DNA from: Parasphingorhabdus sp.
Lineage (GTDB): Bacteria; Pseudomonadota; Alphaproteobacteria; Sphingomonadales; Sphingomonadaceae
Direction of reading: 5' to 3'
NCBI GenBank assembly: GCA_030373505.1
Contig: JAUCYS010000015.1
Coordinates: 23,995-87,994, forward strand
Length of the DNA: 64,000 bases
In this document: positions 17,945 to 25,915 of the stretch, in pieces
Numbering within the stretch: the first letter of the stretch is position 1
Layout of the letters: each line of letters opens with the position of its first letter
Notes under the pieces: model-generated
Told to the model about the DNA's origin: nothing
Seen by the model: the letters and a program-made list of their open reading frames with translations, nothing else
The model's database searches: none
Program-made: the position numbers and the translations under genes

Positions 17945-18952
17945 TCAGGCTGTTTTTGAGTCGTCGCGTGACACGGAACGTGACAATTTCTGGCCAGCGC
18001 GATCGAAGGCGGTGACGTGCGTTTCCGGGTCGACGTGGGCATATCGCATGGTGACGGCCGATGAACTGTGCCCCATGGCGTCCATGATATCGAGCAGGTC
18101 AGCGCCGCCCTGGCGCGCCCAGCTGCCGAATGTGTGGCGGAGATCATGCCAGTGGAAATCCTCTATGCCGGCGGCCGCCCTGGCCGCTTCCCAGCGCTTG
18201 CGGAAATTCCCGCGCAGAAAGACATATCCCGATCGCTTGCGGCGGGCGAGCAGTTCATAGCGGAGGGCTTCGGCGATGCGGACCACCTGGGGCCGCTTGC
18301 CCTTGCCGCGTGGGATGGTGATGGCCTTGGCCGAGAGATCGACCTGATGCCATTTCAGATCCAGCATCGATGTCTTGCGCAGCCCGGTGGCGACGGCCGC
18401 CAGTATCGCAAAGGCCATATCCTTGTCGGCCGCTTCGATCAAAGCCTGATATTCCTCGATCGACAGAAAGCGCACCCTGATCTCATTTTCCGAATAGCGC
18501 AGTTTCTTCCAGGCGATTGCCGGGGCGACCTGACCGTGCATCAGGGCCGCATGGTTAAGCGCAGCCTTCAGGATCGCCAGATCCCGGTTGATGGTGGCAC
18601 CGCCGACGCCCTCGCCGCGTCGCCTAGCGCGATATTCGAGCAGCTGGGCATTGGTCAGCCCGGCCATGGCGGCATTGACATCAAGATTGCGCTCGATCGC
18701 GCAAATCTTGGTCCAGATGAAATCGGATGATTTTTGATGCTGGCCGTGATCGTGCCAGTAAGTGCCGATGCAGTCGGTCAATCGCCAGGAATCCTTGCGG
18801 CCTGGCCGGGCCATTTCCTCGCCGTGGATCCGCGCGGCCGCGCCCTCGGCTAGTTTCTTTTGCGTTTCGCCCGTACTGCGGCGATATCGACGACCTTTGG
18901 CCGTGCCGCTGGTCCAGTAATAGGGGCTGTCTTTTCTTCGATAGACGCGCAA
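17945..18952 (-). CDS. int: Phage tyrosine-type site-specific integrase
   Basis: A 335-residue tyrosine recombinase that joins attP with attB. Residues 1-45 form the arm-binding N-domain, 60-150 the SAM-like core-binding domain and 160-320 the catalytic domain. Catalytic residues visible are Arg192 (GLRK), His269 and Arg272 (HDLRH), His295 (MGHSS) and the nucleophile Tyr304 (MRYAHV). It is the last gene of the early operon and points toward attL, 39 bp away. Its start lies inside xis (103-bp overlap), and its 3' end carries GTGACA arm-type repeats. Confidence 0.95.
   Translation of the reverse strand: MRVYRRKDSPYYWTSGTAKGRRYRRSTGETQKKLAEGAAARIHGEEMARPGRKDSWRLTDCIGTYWHDHGQHQKSSDFIWTKICAIERNLDVNAAMAGLTNAQLLEYRARRRGEGVGGATINRDLAILKAALNHAALMHGQVAPAIAWKKLRYSENEIRVRFLSIEEYQALIEAADKDMAFAILAAVATGLRKTSMLDLKWHQVDLSAKAITIPRGKGKRPQVVRIAEALRYELLARRKRSGYVFLRGNFRKRWEAARAAAGIEDFHWHDLRHTFGSWARQGGADLLDIMDAMGHSSSAVTMRYAHVDPETHVTAFDRAGQKLSRSVSRDDSKTA
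17968..17985 (+). repeat. Left-arm integrase sites (GTGACA x2, 12-bp period)
   Basis: GTGACA occurs at 17968-17973 and 17980-17985, exactly 12 bp apart and in the same orientation, 62 bp inside attL and within the last codons of int. The same hexamer, spacing and orientation recur three times near attR. The pattern fits arm-type binding sites of the integrase N-domain. Confidence 0.6.
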
Positions 18953-19116
18953 ACCCGCTTTCCTTCCACAAAGGCGCGCAGGTCATCGATGCTGTATCGA
19001 ATCGCGCCACCGATCTTGATATACTCGATTTCCCCGGCAGACCGCAATTTGCGCAAAAGCCTGGCCGAGATATCGAGTTCGGCGGCGGCTTTGGGTTCGT
19101 CTAGCAGGATCGTCAT
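18850..19116 (-). CDS. Excisionase-like small HTH protein
   Basis: An 88-residue basic protein with a MerR/AlpA-like winged helix: DEPKAAAELDISARLLRKLR, then IKIGGAIRYSIDDLRAFVEG. This architecture is typical of phage excisionases and AlpA regulators that bend att DNA. The C-terminal 35 residues are encoded in the region overlapping int in another frame, and the start overlaps the upstream PP-loop gene by 4 bp. Position directly before int supports the excisionase call. Confidence 0.75.
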   Translation of the reverse strand: MTILLDEPKAAAELDISARLLRKLRSAGEIEYIKIGGAIRYSIDDLRAFVEGKRVCASIEEKTAPITGPAARPKVVDIAAVRAKRKRN

Positions 19117-19856
19117 GCTGAAATTCCGGTTATCTCCGGGAGAAACTTCATGCTGGGGGAAAGCGTGAAATTCAATCGCCGCTCCGTTTCAACATATCGC
19201 CTATATAGGTCCGGCTGCAATTCAGCAGCTTTAGTGAAATCTGCTTTACTGGCCATAATGCAGAAACAGCAGGAAAGCCGGGACATCCCGGCGGCATATG
19301 CCCAATGCGGCTTTTGGCCCGCCTGTGAAATCATCCCATAGACTTCATCTTCCAACCAGTTGTGGATTGGAAGCCAATCATACCATTCACGTCCAGCGAC
19401 GCTGTTGCGATTATTAATTTTTAAGGTCTGCAGCTTGGCTCGATCCGAGCTTTCTTCAGCGCGCATGCCCATGCAGTTGACTATTAGTCCGTCAAATCTT
19501 CGGTGCGCTTTCAAATATCGGCGAACTTCTCGCTCAATAGGGCCGCGTTTCAAGTCGGAAGTGCATTGACGTTGCGCTGGTGATGGGAACATTCCGCGAT
19601 GCTCTACCATTTCAAAAAAGGTCTTTATGGCATGGGCAAATATGATTGGCGTTTCGCCGACTGTGTTTTCAATATGCTCGATCACCCCATCCCACTCTAC
19701 CTCTGGCAATACTGCATGAATAACGATCAGCTGATCTTCGGGGACTATCGCTGATAACTTGATGAACATTGCTTGACTGTCTTTTCCGCCAGAATGGTTT
19801 GCGACAAACAACGCTCGACGATTTACAAGATCAAAGATTTTTTGCTGTTCGGTCAT
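19113..19856 (-). CDS. PP-loop ATPase, phosphoadenosine phosphosulfate reductase-like
   Basis: A 247-residue N-type ATP-pyrophosphatase fold protein. The PP-loop SGGKDSQ lies at residues 18-24 and a Cys-rich LSCCFCIMAS segment near residue 205 resembles the C-terminal cysteines of PAPS reductase/DndC relatives. It may activate sulfate or a nucleobase by adenylation. Standard sulfate assimilation is unlikely in a phage early operon. It sits beside a DNA methyltransferase, so nucleic-acid sulfur modification is possible, but this is inference. Confidence 0.75.
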   Translation of the reverse strand: MTEQQKIFDLVNRRALFVANHSGGKDSQAMFIKLSAIVPEDQLIVIHAVLPEVEWDGVIEHIENTVGETPIIFAHAIKTFFEMVEHRGMFPSPAQRQCTSDLKRGPIEREVRRYLKAHRRFDGLIVNCMGMRAEESSDRAKLQTLKINNRNSVAGREWYDWLPIHNWLEDEVYGMISQAGQKPHWAYAAGMSRLSCCFCIMASKADFTKAAELQPDLYRRYVETERRLNFTLSPSMKFLPEITGISA

Positions 19857-20023
19857 TTTTCTGCCTTTCTGCCGTCAAGATGGTTTTTCGCCTGGACAGC
19901 GATTGCCGTCATCAAAGTGGCAAATGCGCCCTTCACCTGGCGATCATCGGCGCTTTCCCATGGCCACAGATCGGCGGCCCAGCTGGCCAGAATTTGTGCA
20001 ACAAGGCGTCTTACTTCATGCAT
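19853..20023 (-). CDS. Small hypothetical protein (56 aa)
   Basis: A 56-codon reading frame (beginning MHEVRRLVAQILASWAADL) fills the gap between the methyltransferase and PP-loop genes. Its ATG overlaps the methyltransferase stop region by 8 bp, and its TGA overlaps the next gene's ATG in an ATGA junction. This tight coupling matches the rest of the operon and supports translation. The product is probably a single amphipathic helical bundle. I recognise no family. Confidence 0.6.
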   Translation of the reverse strand: MHEVRRLVAQILASWAADLWPWESADDRQVKGAFATLMTAIAVQAKNHLDGRKAEK

Positions 20024-20831
20024 TCAAGGCCTCCTCTATTCGCCTGCAGGCGGTCTCGAAATGTTTGGGATTATGTTCGATGCCGGTGAAGGTCTTGCCG
20101 GCGCGGATCGCCGCCACGCCGGTGCTGCCGGTGCCCATGAAGGGGTCGCAGACGGTCTGTCCGGCGATATTGCGCATGATCTTGTCCATCACCTTGGCAG
20201 GCTTTACCGTCGGGTGATCATGGATCTTGCTGGGCGCGACCGGGGCGGTGACATAGCGGTGAAAATCATGGTGATCGCTGCCGGCAGGATGATGGCCGCG
20301 GTGCCAGGCGAAGAAATAGTCTTTCGCGCCATCCTCGGTCCAGGCGATGAAAAATTCCTCAATATCGGCGATCAGGCTGCGGTTGTGATGCGGCGGCGGG
20401 TTATCCTTCTGCCAGTGCATCAGAATGTTGCGGTGAAAATGCTGTTTCAGATAGCCTTCCATATCATGGCGCTGATCGGCGTGGAAAAACACCACGACTT
20501 GCCCGCACCGGTTCGGATTGATGATGCTGTGATCGAAACCATTGGTCAGGCCTTCATTGATTATCTGATTGCTGGTTGGTCGCTCACTGCGCCATTTACC
20601 GCCACCGCTGTTGTCGAAATCATAAGGCGGGTCCATGCAGTCACAGTCGAACCAGCCCAGCTTTGGCCGGATTTCATAGGCGTTTCCGCAATACAGGCGG
20701 TGCGGGCCGATCTGAACAAATTCGAATGATTTACCGTCCTTGGGCACATGCCATGCGCGCGTCGCCGGTTTTGGGTTCATCGGGCCCATGTCCGCCAGGG
20801 GAAGCTCGTTTTCTGGAAACAGGCTGGTCAT
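20016..20831 (-). CDS. Site-specific DNA methyltransferase (amino-MTase, beta-group order)
   Basis: A 271-residue enzyme with catalytic motif IV DPPYDF (about residue 67) ahead of the S-adenosylmethionine-binding motif I DPFMGTGSTGVAA (about residue 226), the order of beta-group N6-adenine/N4-cytosine methyltransferases. The motif HPTVKP precedes motif I, as expected. No restriction endonuclease is adjacent, so it is probably an orphan phage methylase protecting the phage genome or acting in regulation. It overlaps the HTH-array gene by 4 bp. Confidence 0.9.
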   Translation of the reverse strand: MTSLFPENELPLADMGPMNPKPATRAWHVPKDGKSFEFVQIGPHRLYCGNAYEIRPKLGWFDCDCMDPPYDFDNSGGGKWRSERPTSNQIINEGLTNGFDHSIINPNRCGQVVVFFHADQRHDMEGYLKQHFHRNILMHWQKDNPPPHHNRSLIADIEEFFIAWTEDGAKDYFFAWHRGHHPAGSDHHDFHRYVTAPVAPSKIHDHPTVKPAKVMDKIMRNIAGQTVCDPFMGTGSTGVAAIRAGKTFTGIEHNPKHFETACRRIEEALNA

Positions 20832-22093
20832 ATCAGCTGCGCCGTTGCAATGCCGCCGAGGCCGGTTTGCGGATCTGGCTTGACCGGTTTCCAGGCGGGT
20901 ACCAATTTTGCGCCGTTCGCGATCGCGGCCATCTGTTCTTCGAAGGTCATGCGCTTTGGAGCCGGGGCCGTTATCGGTTTTTTGGGCTCACCTAGTTCGA
21001 TCCGGCGTGCATCGTCTTCGGCCCGGAACCGTTCCAGCATGATCCGCTTGGCTTCGGCAATGTCGTGATCGAGCAACAGCGCCCGATATTCATAAATCCT
21101 GTCTTTTGGCAGCCATTTTGCGTTGGCCGACAATTCGCGCGCGAGTTTTGACGATCCCAGTCTGACAGGAACCGGCAATGTCATGCCCCTGGCCTGATAT
21201 TCAGCTTTCAACTGATCGCGGATCCGATAGCCGGCGCAGGTGCCGAGGCCGATTTCATGGGCCGCACGCGATATCGGTTCGCGGGCCAATATCCGCCGGC
21301 GCATTTCGTCAATCAGAACGGGCGGGATATCTTTGACGCTTTCCTTGGTGACCAGGCGTTTGCCAGACAGATCGCAGCCGGGAAGATATTGCCCCTTTCG
21401 GCGCAGTGTCTTGACCAGGCGCGCCCGGATGCGAAGCGCCTGCGATTTGCTGACTCCTGTGCGCTGTTCGATTTTATAGACCCCGAATCCTTCCATCAGC
21501 AATTTGCGGACTTCCGCTTTTTGTGCCGGCTTGAGCTTGCGTCCGGAATAGGCGAGGCCTGCACCCGCTGGCGGAAGCGGACGTTTGCCAAGCGCTTTGA
21601 GTTCCTTGTTATATTTCCGGCGATGGTTACAGATCGCGCTGGCGCTTATGGCCATCTGCAATTGAATATCGCAGCCTTTCATGCCCGCGCGCAGCATCTT
21701 GCGCAGCCGAGCAACGTCCTTGGCGATCAGACCGCCGGTGCCATCCCGTTTTGCCGGCACAAAACCTGCATCGATGCACTGGGCGGCCAGCAAGGCATTG
21801 GCAGCGGCGCTCTCACAGCATCCAAATTCCTCGCCGATCGCGCGATAGGATTTGCCCGCCTTGCGCATTTCCAGCGCACGAGCGAGATTGTCGCCATCGA
21901 TCGATTTTCTAAGTCCGGCAGCAACATTGTTGTTCACCCCCAGCTTGACGGCCCGCTGGCAAACGGCATCGAACGTGCGGCCTTTCAATTGTTCAGCACA
22001 AAAGCGGCCGCCGGATCGCTGAAAATGGTCAATCAGGATCTGATCTTCCCGCCTGGTCCAAAGCCGGTGATTTCCTTTGCCGCGGGCCTTCAT
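20828..22093 (-). CDS. Multi-HTH DNA-binding protein of unknown role
   Basis: A 421-residue basic protein. The N-terminus (WTRREDQILIDHFQ..., residues 12-52) resembles a SANT/Myb or GcrA-type helix bundle. At least four further helix-turn-helix-like segments follow: KSYRAIGEEFGCCESAA (about residue 81), a CDIQLQMAISASAICNH segment (about 143), FGVYKIEQRTGVSKSQAL (about 203) and ISRAAHEIGLGTCAGYRI (about 276). This reads as an array of HTH modules. Similar proteins occur in phage early regions; I do not know a tested function. Confidence 0.6.
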   Translation of the reverse strand: MKARGKGNHRLWTRREDQILIDHFQRSGGRFCAEQLKGRTFDAVCQRAVKLGVNNNVAAGLRKSIDGDNLARALEMRKAGKSYRAIGEEFGCCESAAANALLAAQCIDAGFVPAKRDGTGGLIAKDVARLRKMLRAGMKGCDIQLQMAISASAICNHRRKYNKELKALGKRPLPPAGAGLAYSGRKLKPAQKAEVRKLLMEGFGVYKIEQRTGVSKSQALRIRARLVKTLRRKGQYLPGCDLSGKRLVTKESVKDIPPVLIDEMRRRILAREPISRAAHEIGLGTCAGYRIRDQLKAEYQARGMTLPVPVRLGSSKLARELSANAKWLPKDRIYEYRALLLDHDIAEAKRIMLERFRAEDDARRIELGEPKKPITAPAPKRMTFEEQMAAIANGAKLVPAWKPVKPDPQTGLGGIATAQLI

Positions 22094-22599
22094 AGCTCAA
22101 AATCGCTTGGTTCAGGCCAGTTCCAGAAACCTTGTTTTCCGGACATTGGGATAGGCTCATCCCAAAGTTCGATGTCAGTCAGAGGCCAGCCCCAATTGGC
22201 ATGATCATCACGATCACTATCATTGGCGCGGGCGACACCAAATTCTTCAGCAATTTCGAGGCCATTGCGGGGATCACCTAAAATTGCAGTTCCCAAACCA
22301 CAAGAAAGTGGCAATGGCTTCCGGTATGGAAACCATGCGTCACCTAAAACTGGCAAAGCCTTTTCAGCAAATAAACAGGTTTCAGCAGCGCATGCTTTGA
22401 GTTCATCGCAGTCATTGCGATGCTTAAGAACATTATAGAGATATGACGCCTCTTCCCGGTCTATTTTTCTCGCTGCAGCGTGGATTACAATTCGCTGGCC
22501 GACCAGTGATGGATATGCTTTCCACCGGCGAAATTCGTAGGGTTTTGCACCCGCCATGATTAGACTGGCCCACGGCTGCCAGATTGTTAGAGCTTTCAT
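22090..22599 (-). CDS. ASCH-domain protein
   Basis: A 169-residue protein beginning with the ASCH signature LTIWQPWASLIMAGAKPYE. The ASCH fold is related to PUA and binds RNA or modified nucleosides; one bacterial member is an N4-acetylcytidine amidohydrolase. It is a frequent phage accessory gene. It has 4-bp overlaps with both neighbours. Confidence 0.85.
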   Translation of the reverse strand: MKALTIWQPWASLIMAGAKPYEFRRWKAYPSLVGQRIVIHAAARKIDREEASYLYNVLKHRNDCDELKACAAETCLFAEKALPVLGDAWFPYRKPLPLSCGLGTAILGDPRNGLEIAEEFGVARANDSDRDDHANWGWPLTDIELWDEPIPMSGKQGFWNWPEPSDFEL

Positions 22600-22853
22600 T
22601 TGCCATATCCCATCGCAATCAGCGCCTTTGCAACCAGGTGCCAGACATGTTTCGACAGGCGCGGGTGGCCGGTGACGGTGGCCTGGCGTTGAACAATCTG
22701 TCGATTGAGCTGTTCGGTGGATCTCCCGCGAAGCGTTTCAACCTGATAATCACCGTGATGTTTCGTGCCGCCGATATTGCAGATGTTCAGCCGGGCAATC
22801 TCGCTGATCTCGCCGTCCACGGCGCTATGGAGCTCAAAGCGGACGACGATCAT
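22596..22853 (-). CDS. Conserved small phage protein, function unknown
   Basis: An 85-residue protein starting MIVVRFELHSAVDGEISEIA with a later YQVETLRGRSTEQL segment. I recognise this pattern from many alphaproteobacterial phages without a known function. It is probably a beta-rich single domain. It is coupled by 4-bp overlaps to the genes on both sides. Confidence 0.7.
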   Translation of the reverse strand: MIVVRFELHSAVDGEISEIARLNICNIGGTKHHGDYQVETLRGRSTEQLNRQIVQRQATVTGHPRLSKHVWHLVAKALIAMGYGK

Positions 22854-23914
22854 GATGCCACCTGCGGAAAAGCATCATGGGTGCGACCGTCGAGTTGGCG
22901 CCCGGCCTTTTTCTTGCCCATACGTCGCATGGTTTCGTCGGTGTGCCGATCGGGGTGAGGCTTGCACTCGCCGGTCTCGATGCCGACGTAACGAATTGAA
23001 TTGTGGAACTGGCGAATTGTGACTTCTTCACCGGAAGGATGCGGTGCATATTCCCCCCATTGCTTGAAGAAAAATGGAACATCGGCGGCTTCGCACTGAT
23101 CGCGGATCTGGCGTGCCCAGTCGGGGTGCATCGGGCGAGCAGTGTTTCCGCTTTCTCCGCCCAGGACGACCCAATCTATTGCAGAATCATAATCGACGAC
23201 GCCAGCAATGGCGTCCCGTACGGCGCGTTGCCACCAAATATCGTCAAAATCGATCGATCCCAGCAACGGTTCACATGATAGCCACCGCACCGCTGCCGGG
23301 GTTTCCAAAAGGTCCGTGATCCGTTCGTCGGCGGCTTCTTGATCTTCGACCGATGTGCCGAGCCAGACGTTGGGCAAGATATTGCGCACGCGTTCGATAA
23401 CAAGATCACGGACCATGTCCGATTTTGCTGGATAGGTCGTGGTGACGCCGCCCGAAACCTGTTTTCCCAACTGCAGCGCCAGAGCGACGGCACAGCCACC
23501 AATGTTGCCCTGCATCGCAACCCTAGACAGCACATATTCCCGCATCCGGTCAGCCCGCTTGGTCAGGACCTGAAAAACGTGCTGCTGGCAAAGGGACATC
23601 ACCGCGAACACTCGATCGATCCATTCATCCGGAACGCTCTCATGAAACAGATCGCCATGGGCGCAGACGAATATCATGCGCGGCTTTTTCCATTTTAGCG
23701 GCTGATCGAGCCATGCTTCGTTGAACCGCACTTCACCGGTCCAGATATGCTTGCCAGCGGCGTTCTGGCGGGTCAGGCCAGCCCGCGACGGATGGTTTTT
23801 GAGGCGCGTCCCGGCCAGCGTCATGGCATAGCAATCCCGGCACCCGGCGCTTTTGACCGTGCAGCCGGTGATCGGATTCCAGGTTTCATCGGTCCATTCG
23901 ATTTTGGTGCTCAT
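22850..23914 (-). CDS. Phage Gp37/Gp68 family protein (DUF5131), three-cysteine motif
   Basis: A 354-residue protein beginning MSTKIEWTDETWNP and carrying a Cys triad of spacing CX6CX2C (ending CRDCYA). The triad and later LGGESG/FFKQWG motifs are typical of DUF5131 and suggest a radical-SAM-like iron-sulfur enzyme. The start at 23914 is chosen over 24097 because the preceding 61 residues are low-complexity and overlap the upstream gene. The usual partner TcmP is not in this prophage. The reaction is unknown. Confidence 0.85.
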   Translation of the reverse strand: MSTKIEWTDETWNPITGCTVKSAGCRDCYAMTLAGTRLKNHPSRAGLTRQNAAGKHIWTGEVRFNEAWLDQPLKWKKPRMIFVCAHGDLFHESVPDEWIDRVFAVMSLCQQHVFQVLTKRADRMREYVLSRVAMQGNIGGCAVALALQLGKQVSGGVTTTYPAKSDMVRDLVIERVRNILPNVWLGTSVEDQEAADERITDLLETPAAVRWLSCEPLLGSIDFDDIWWQRAVRDAIAGVVDYDSAIDWVVLGGESGNTARPMHPDWARQIRDQCEAADVPFFFKQWGEYAPHPSGEEVTIRQFHNSIRYVGIETGECKPHPDRHTDETMRRMGKKKAGRQLDGRTHDAFPQVAS

Positions 23915-24231
23915 GATTGCACCTTCGGAACTTCCCGAACCAATACGGTCCGCCTGCCGACGTGATTGGGCTGACTGATCAGCTTTTCTTTTTCCATCCG
24001 GTCGATCAGCTTCGCGGCCAGATTGAATCCGATCCGCAATTGGCGCTGAACGTAGCTGGTCGATGCCTTTTGCGTGGTGATGACCAGTTTGCAGCATGTC
24101 GGATAGAGATAATTTTCATCATGGGTTCGGCATTTCAGGCATCGATCAAAACCAACATCCTGTCCGTCGATCGATGGTGAAAGTACGAGTCCCCCACAAT
24201 CTGTGCATTTCTTTGAAGTGAAATCAGCCAT
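23911..24231 (-). CDS. Zinc-ribbon plus FtsK gamma-domain protein
   Basis: A 106-residue protein. Residues 9-35 have two CX2C pairs (CTDC and CLKC) like a zinc ribbon. Residues 57-100 (STSYVQRQLRIGFNLAAKLI followed by a MEKEKLIS helix) match the winged-helix gamma domain of FtsK, which reads the KOPS octamer and contacts XerD. The motor domain is absent, so this is a stand-alone recognition module. A role in directing or blocking host FtsK/Xer activity is inference. Confidence 0.75.
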   Translation of the reverse strand: MADFTSKKCTDCGGLVLSPSIDGQDVGFDRCLKCRTHDENYLYPTCCKLVITTQKASTSYVQRQLRIGFNLAAKLIDRMEKEKLISQPNHVGRRTVLVREVPKVQS

Positions 24232-24412
24232 GGAAATGCCCCCTCTTGAAAGCCGTGTTTGCCGCCAGAAAATTGTCGAAACCGGCCTGTTGTGCCGCCT
24301 TGTTCAGCGCGGCGGTGTATTGGATTTCCTCGGCTTTTTTGATCCGCTTCGCGAGGCGCTTGATGCCTCGGATCGTGCGCGGTTTCAGCTGGTCGATTGG
24401 CGTGCTAGGCAT
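24224..24412 (-). CDS. Small conserved phage protein (62 aa)
   Basis: A highly basic protein beginning MPSTPIDQLKPRTIRGIKRL and ending with a helix that includes KAAQQAGFDNF. I have seen this pattern (a K/R-rich helix followed by AAxQAGxxNF) in phage and island proteins of unknown function. The ATG at 24412 overlaps the upstream gene by 8 bp. A longer upstream reading (to 24601) has shadow-like composition and was dropped. Confidence 0.6.
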   Translation of the reverse strand: MPSTPIDQLKPRTIRGIKRLAKRIKKAEEIQYTAALNKAAQQAGFDNFLAANTAFKRGHFHG

Positions 24413-25013
24413 TGGCTTTCCTTCCCTGATCTCTGGCAGCATTGAGCCGGGCCATGGCGTCATCGCTGCCGCCGTGGTCGCTGTGTGCGGACTTCGCGAG
24501 TTCGCGCCATGCCGCGTTGATCTGGTCGATTGAGGCGCTGGACGGCACGCCCAGGACTTCAAACCATTGTTCGGGGGCCGGCAGGGCCTGATAACCGGCA
24601 AAGGCCTGCTTGACGCTTCCCACGCCCCAGCGGTCCATGCCGCGCAAGGCCTCTATATGTTTTGCGAGGGCGCAGATATTGTCCGCTACCCGATCCCATT
24701 TGTCGCAAGCCAGTGATGTCGGCTGACCGTCGAGATTGAAATAGACGGCAACGCCGGAATCTTCCGGGTCCGAAGCGGATGATTTTATGCTTCCGTCAAG
24801 ATTTCGTGGCATATTGGATGACAAAAGTTCATCGACCGCGCCCAGGCGATCCAGTTCACCCTGCAGCCGCTTTTCAGCGTCGCGAACGGTCAACTCTTTG
24901 GTGACCATCCATTTTCCGTCACGAACCTTTTTTGAAAACTGGGCTCTTTTGCGTTCATGGACAGGTGTTCTCGGCCATCCGGCAGGCCAGCTTAGCGGGT
25001 GTGGTTTTTCCAT
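24405..25013 (-). CDS. J-domain-like phage protein
   Basis: A 202-residue protein with an unassigned N-terminal part and a C-terminal J-like domain (WFEVLGVPSSASIDQINAAW, then ELAKSAHSDHGG). The invariant HPD tripeptide reads HSD, so stimulation of DnaK ATPase may be lost. The ATG at 25013 is preferred to a TTG two codons upstream. It is embedded in the early operon just after the 25016 gene, which suggests a role in replication or host takeover, but nothing direct shows it. Confidence 0.7.
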   Translation of the reverse strand: MEKPHPLSWPAGWPRTPVHERKRAQFSKKVRDGKWMVTKELTVRDAEKRLQGELDRLGAVDELLSSNMPRNLDGSIKSSASDPEDSGVAVYFNLDGQPTSLACDKWDRVADNICALAKHIEALRGMDRWGVGSVKQAFAGYQALPAPEQWFEVLGVPSSASIDQINAAWRELAKSAHSDHGGSDDAMARLNAARDQGRKANA

Positions 25014-25015
25014 TT

Positions 25016-25381
25016 TCAATCCTCTCTCTGAAACAGTTCTTCCTGAATCGCGCCGGCTTCGCGCTGGGCGATGTCGAGTTCGAGCGCGTCATAGGCGGCG
25101 CAGGCATAGGCCATTGCTTCGGCCGCTTTCTTTTGCGCATGGCGCAGCATCGCGGTGCCGCGGCCGATATCTTCCTGGGCATGGATCAATTCGCTCTGCG
25201 CCCTGCGCAGCAAGCGGGCCGGGGTTTCGACCAGATCACTGGCAGCATCATGGCCATAGAGAATGATCTGGCGCGCGCGCCGTTCGGTGCAGGCGGCCAT
25301 GCCGGGGCTGTGTGCCAGGGCATGGATATCCCGCCCGATCTGGGCCTTTACGCCATTGTCGATGTCGCGTTGCTGGATCAT
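25016..25381 (-). CDS. Hypothetical early protein (121 aa)
   Basis: A mostly alpha-helical protein with many Ala, Gln and Glu residues and a predicted coiled-coil-like C-terminal half (RAQSELIHAQEDIGRG onward). No family recognised. An ATGA junction couples it to the upstream gene at 25378. Confidence 0.6.
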   Translation of the reverse strand: MIQQRDIDNGVKAQIGRDIHALAHSPGMAACTERRARQIILYGHDAASDLVETPARLLRRAQSELIHAQEDIGRGTAMLRHAQKKAAEAMAYACAAYDALELDIAQREAGAIQEELFQRED

Positions 25382-25812
25382 GCCGGCATGTCCTCGACCG
25401 GGATCATGTTGCCAAAATAGTCGGGGGCGTAGTCCCGTTCTTTCTGCAGCCAGTGCCGAACGTCCGCCTTGCGCTTTTCCTCGCGCTCGATGCTGCGGCG
25501 GGTGATTTCATCATCGCTGCAATTGGGATCCTTTGCCCGATCGCCAAATTCGAACCGTCGGCCGCCGAAATTGCGATTGTCGACCATATCCGCCCGGCCA
25601 TCGGGATAGGCGTTCATGAAGCCGCTATATTTTTCGAAGGTGGTCCGTTTGATCATGCATCCGGACAGCGCGCGATGGATGGCACTGTTGCCGATCACTT
25701 CCATCGAAAGCCGGGTCGGCGGGATCCGGTGCACGGTGAGATAGCGTTGCAGCCGGTTCTGAAATTCTTCCAGTTCCTGACCGGTTACCCAAAAGTCGCC
25801 GCGGGCGCTCAT
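25378..25812 (-). CDS. Hypothetical early protein (144 aa)
   Basis: Begins MSARGDFWVTGQELEEFQNR. It is charged and soluble, with a C-terminal stretch including KRKADVRHWLQKERDYAPDY. The ATG at 25812 overlaps the TGA of the tiny upstream gene (ATGA), which fixes the start over an upstream alternative at 25821. No family recognised. Confidence 0.6.
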   Translation of the reverse strand: MSARGDFWVTGQELEEFQNRLQRYLTVHRIPPTRLSMEVIGNSAIHRALSGCMIKRTTFEKYSGFMNAYPDGRADMVDNRNFGGRRFEFGDRAKDPNCSDDEITRRSIEREEKRKADVRHWLQKERDYAPDYFGNMIPVEDMPA

Positions 25813-25913
25813 GACAGGCACCGCGAAACCCAGATAGCATGGATGGCGATCATCGCCGCGCCAAAGCCGGCAACGGCCATCCCGCGCATGGGAGATAGTT
25901 TAAACAGGGACAT
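25809..25913 (-). CDS. Tiny membrane peptide (34 aa)
   Basis: A 34-codon frame starting MSLFKLSPMRGMAVAGFGAA with one hydrophobic segment of about 17 residues. It lies between the primase-helicase stop (2 bp upstream) and the next gene, with which it forms an ATGA junction. The overlap pattern of the operon is the main support. Confidence 0.5.
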   Translation of the reverse strand: MSLFKLSPMRGMAVAGFGAAMIAIHAIWVSRCLS

Positions 25914-25915
25914 GG

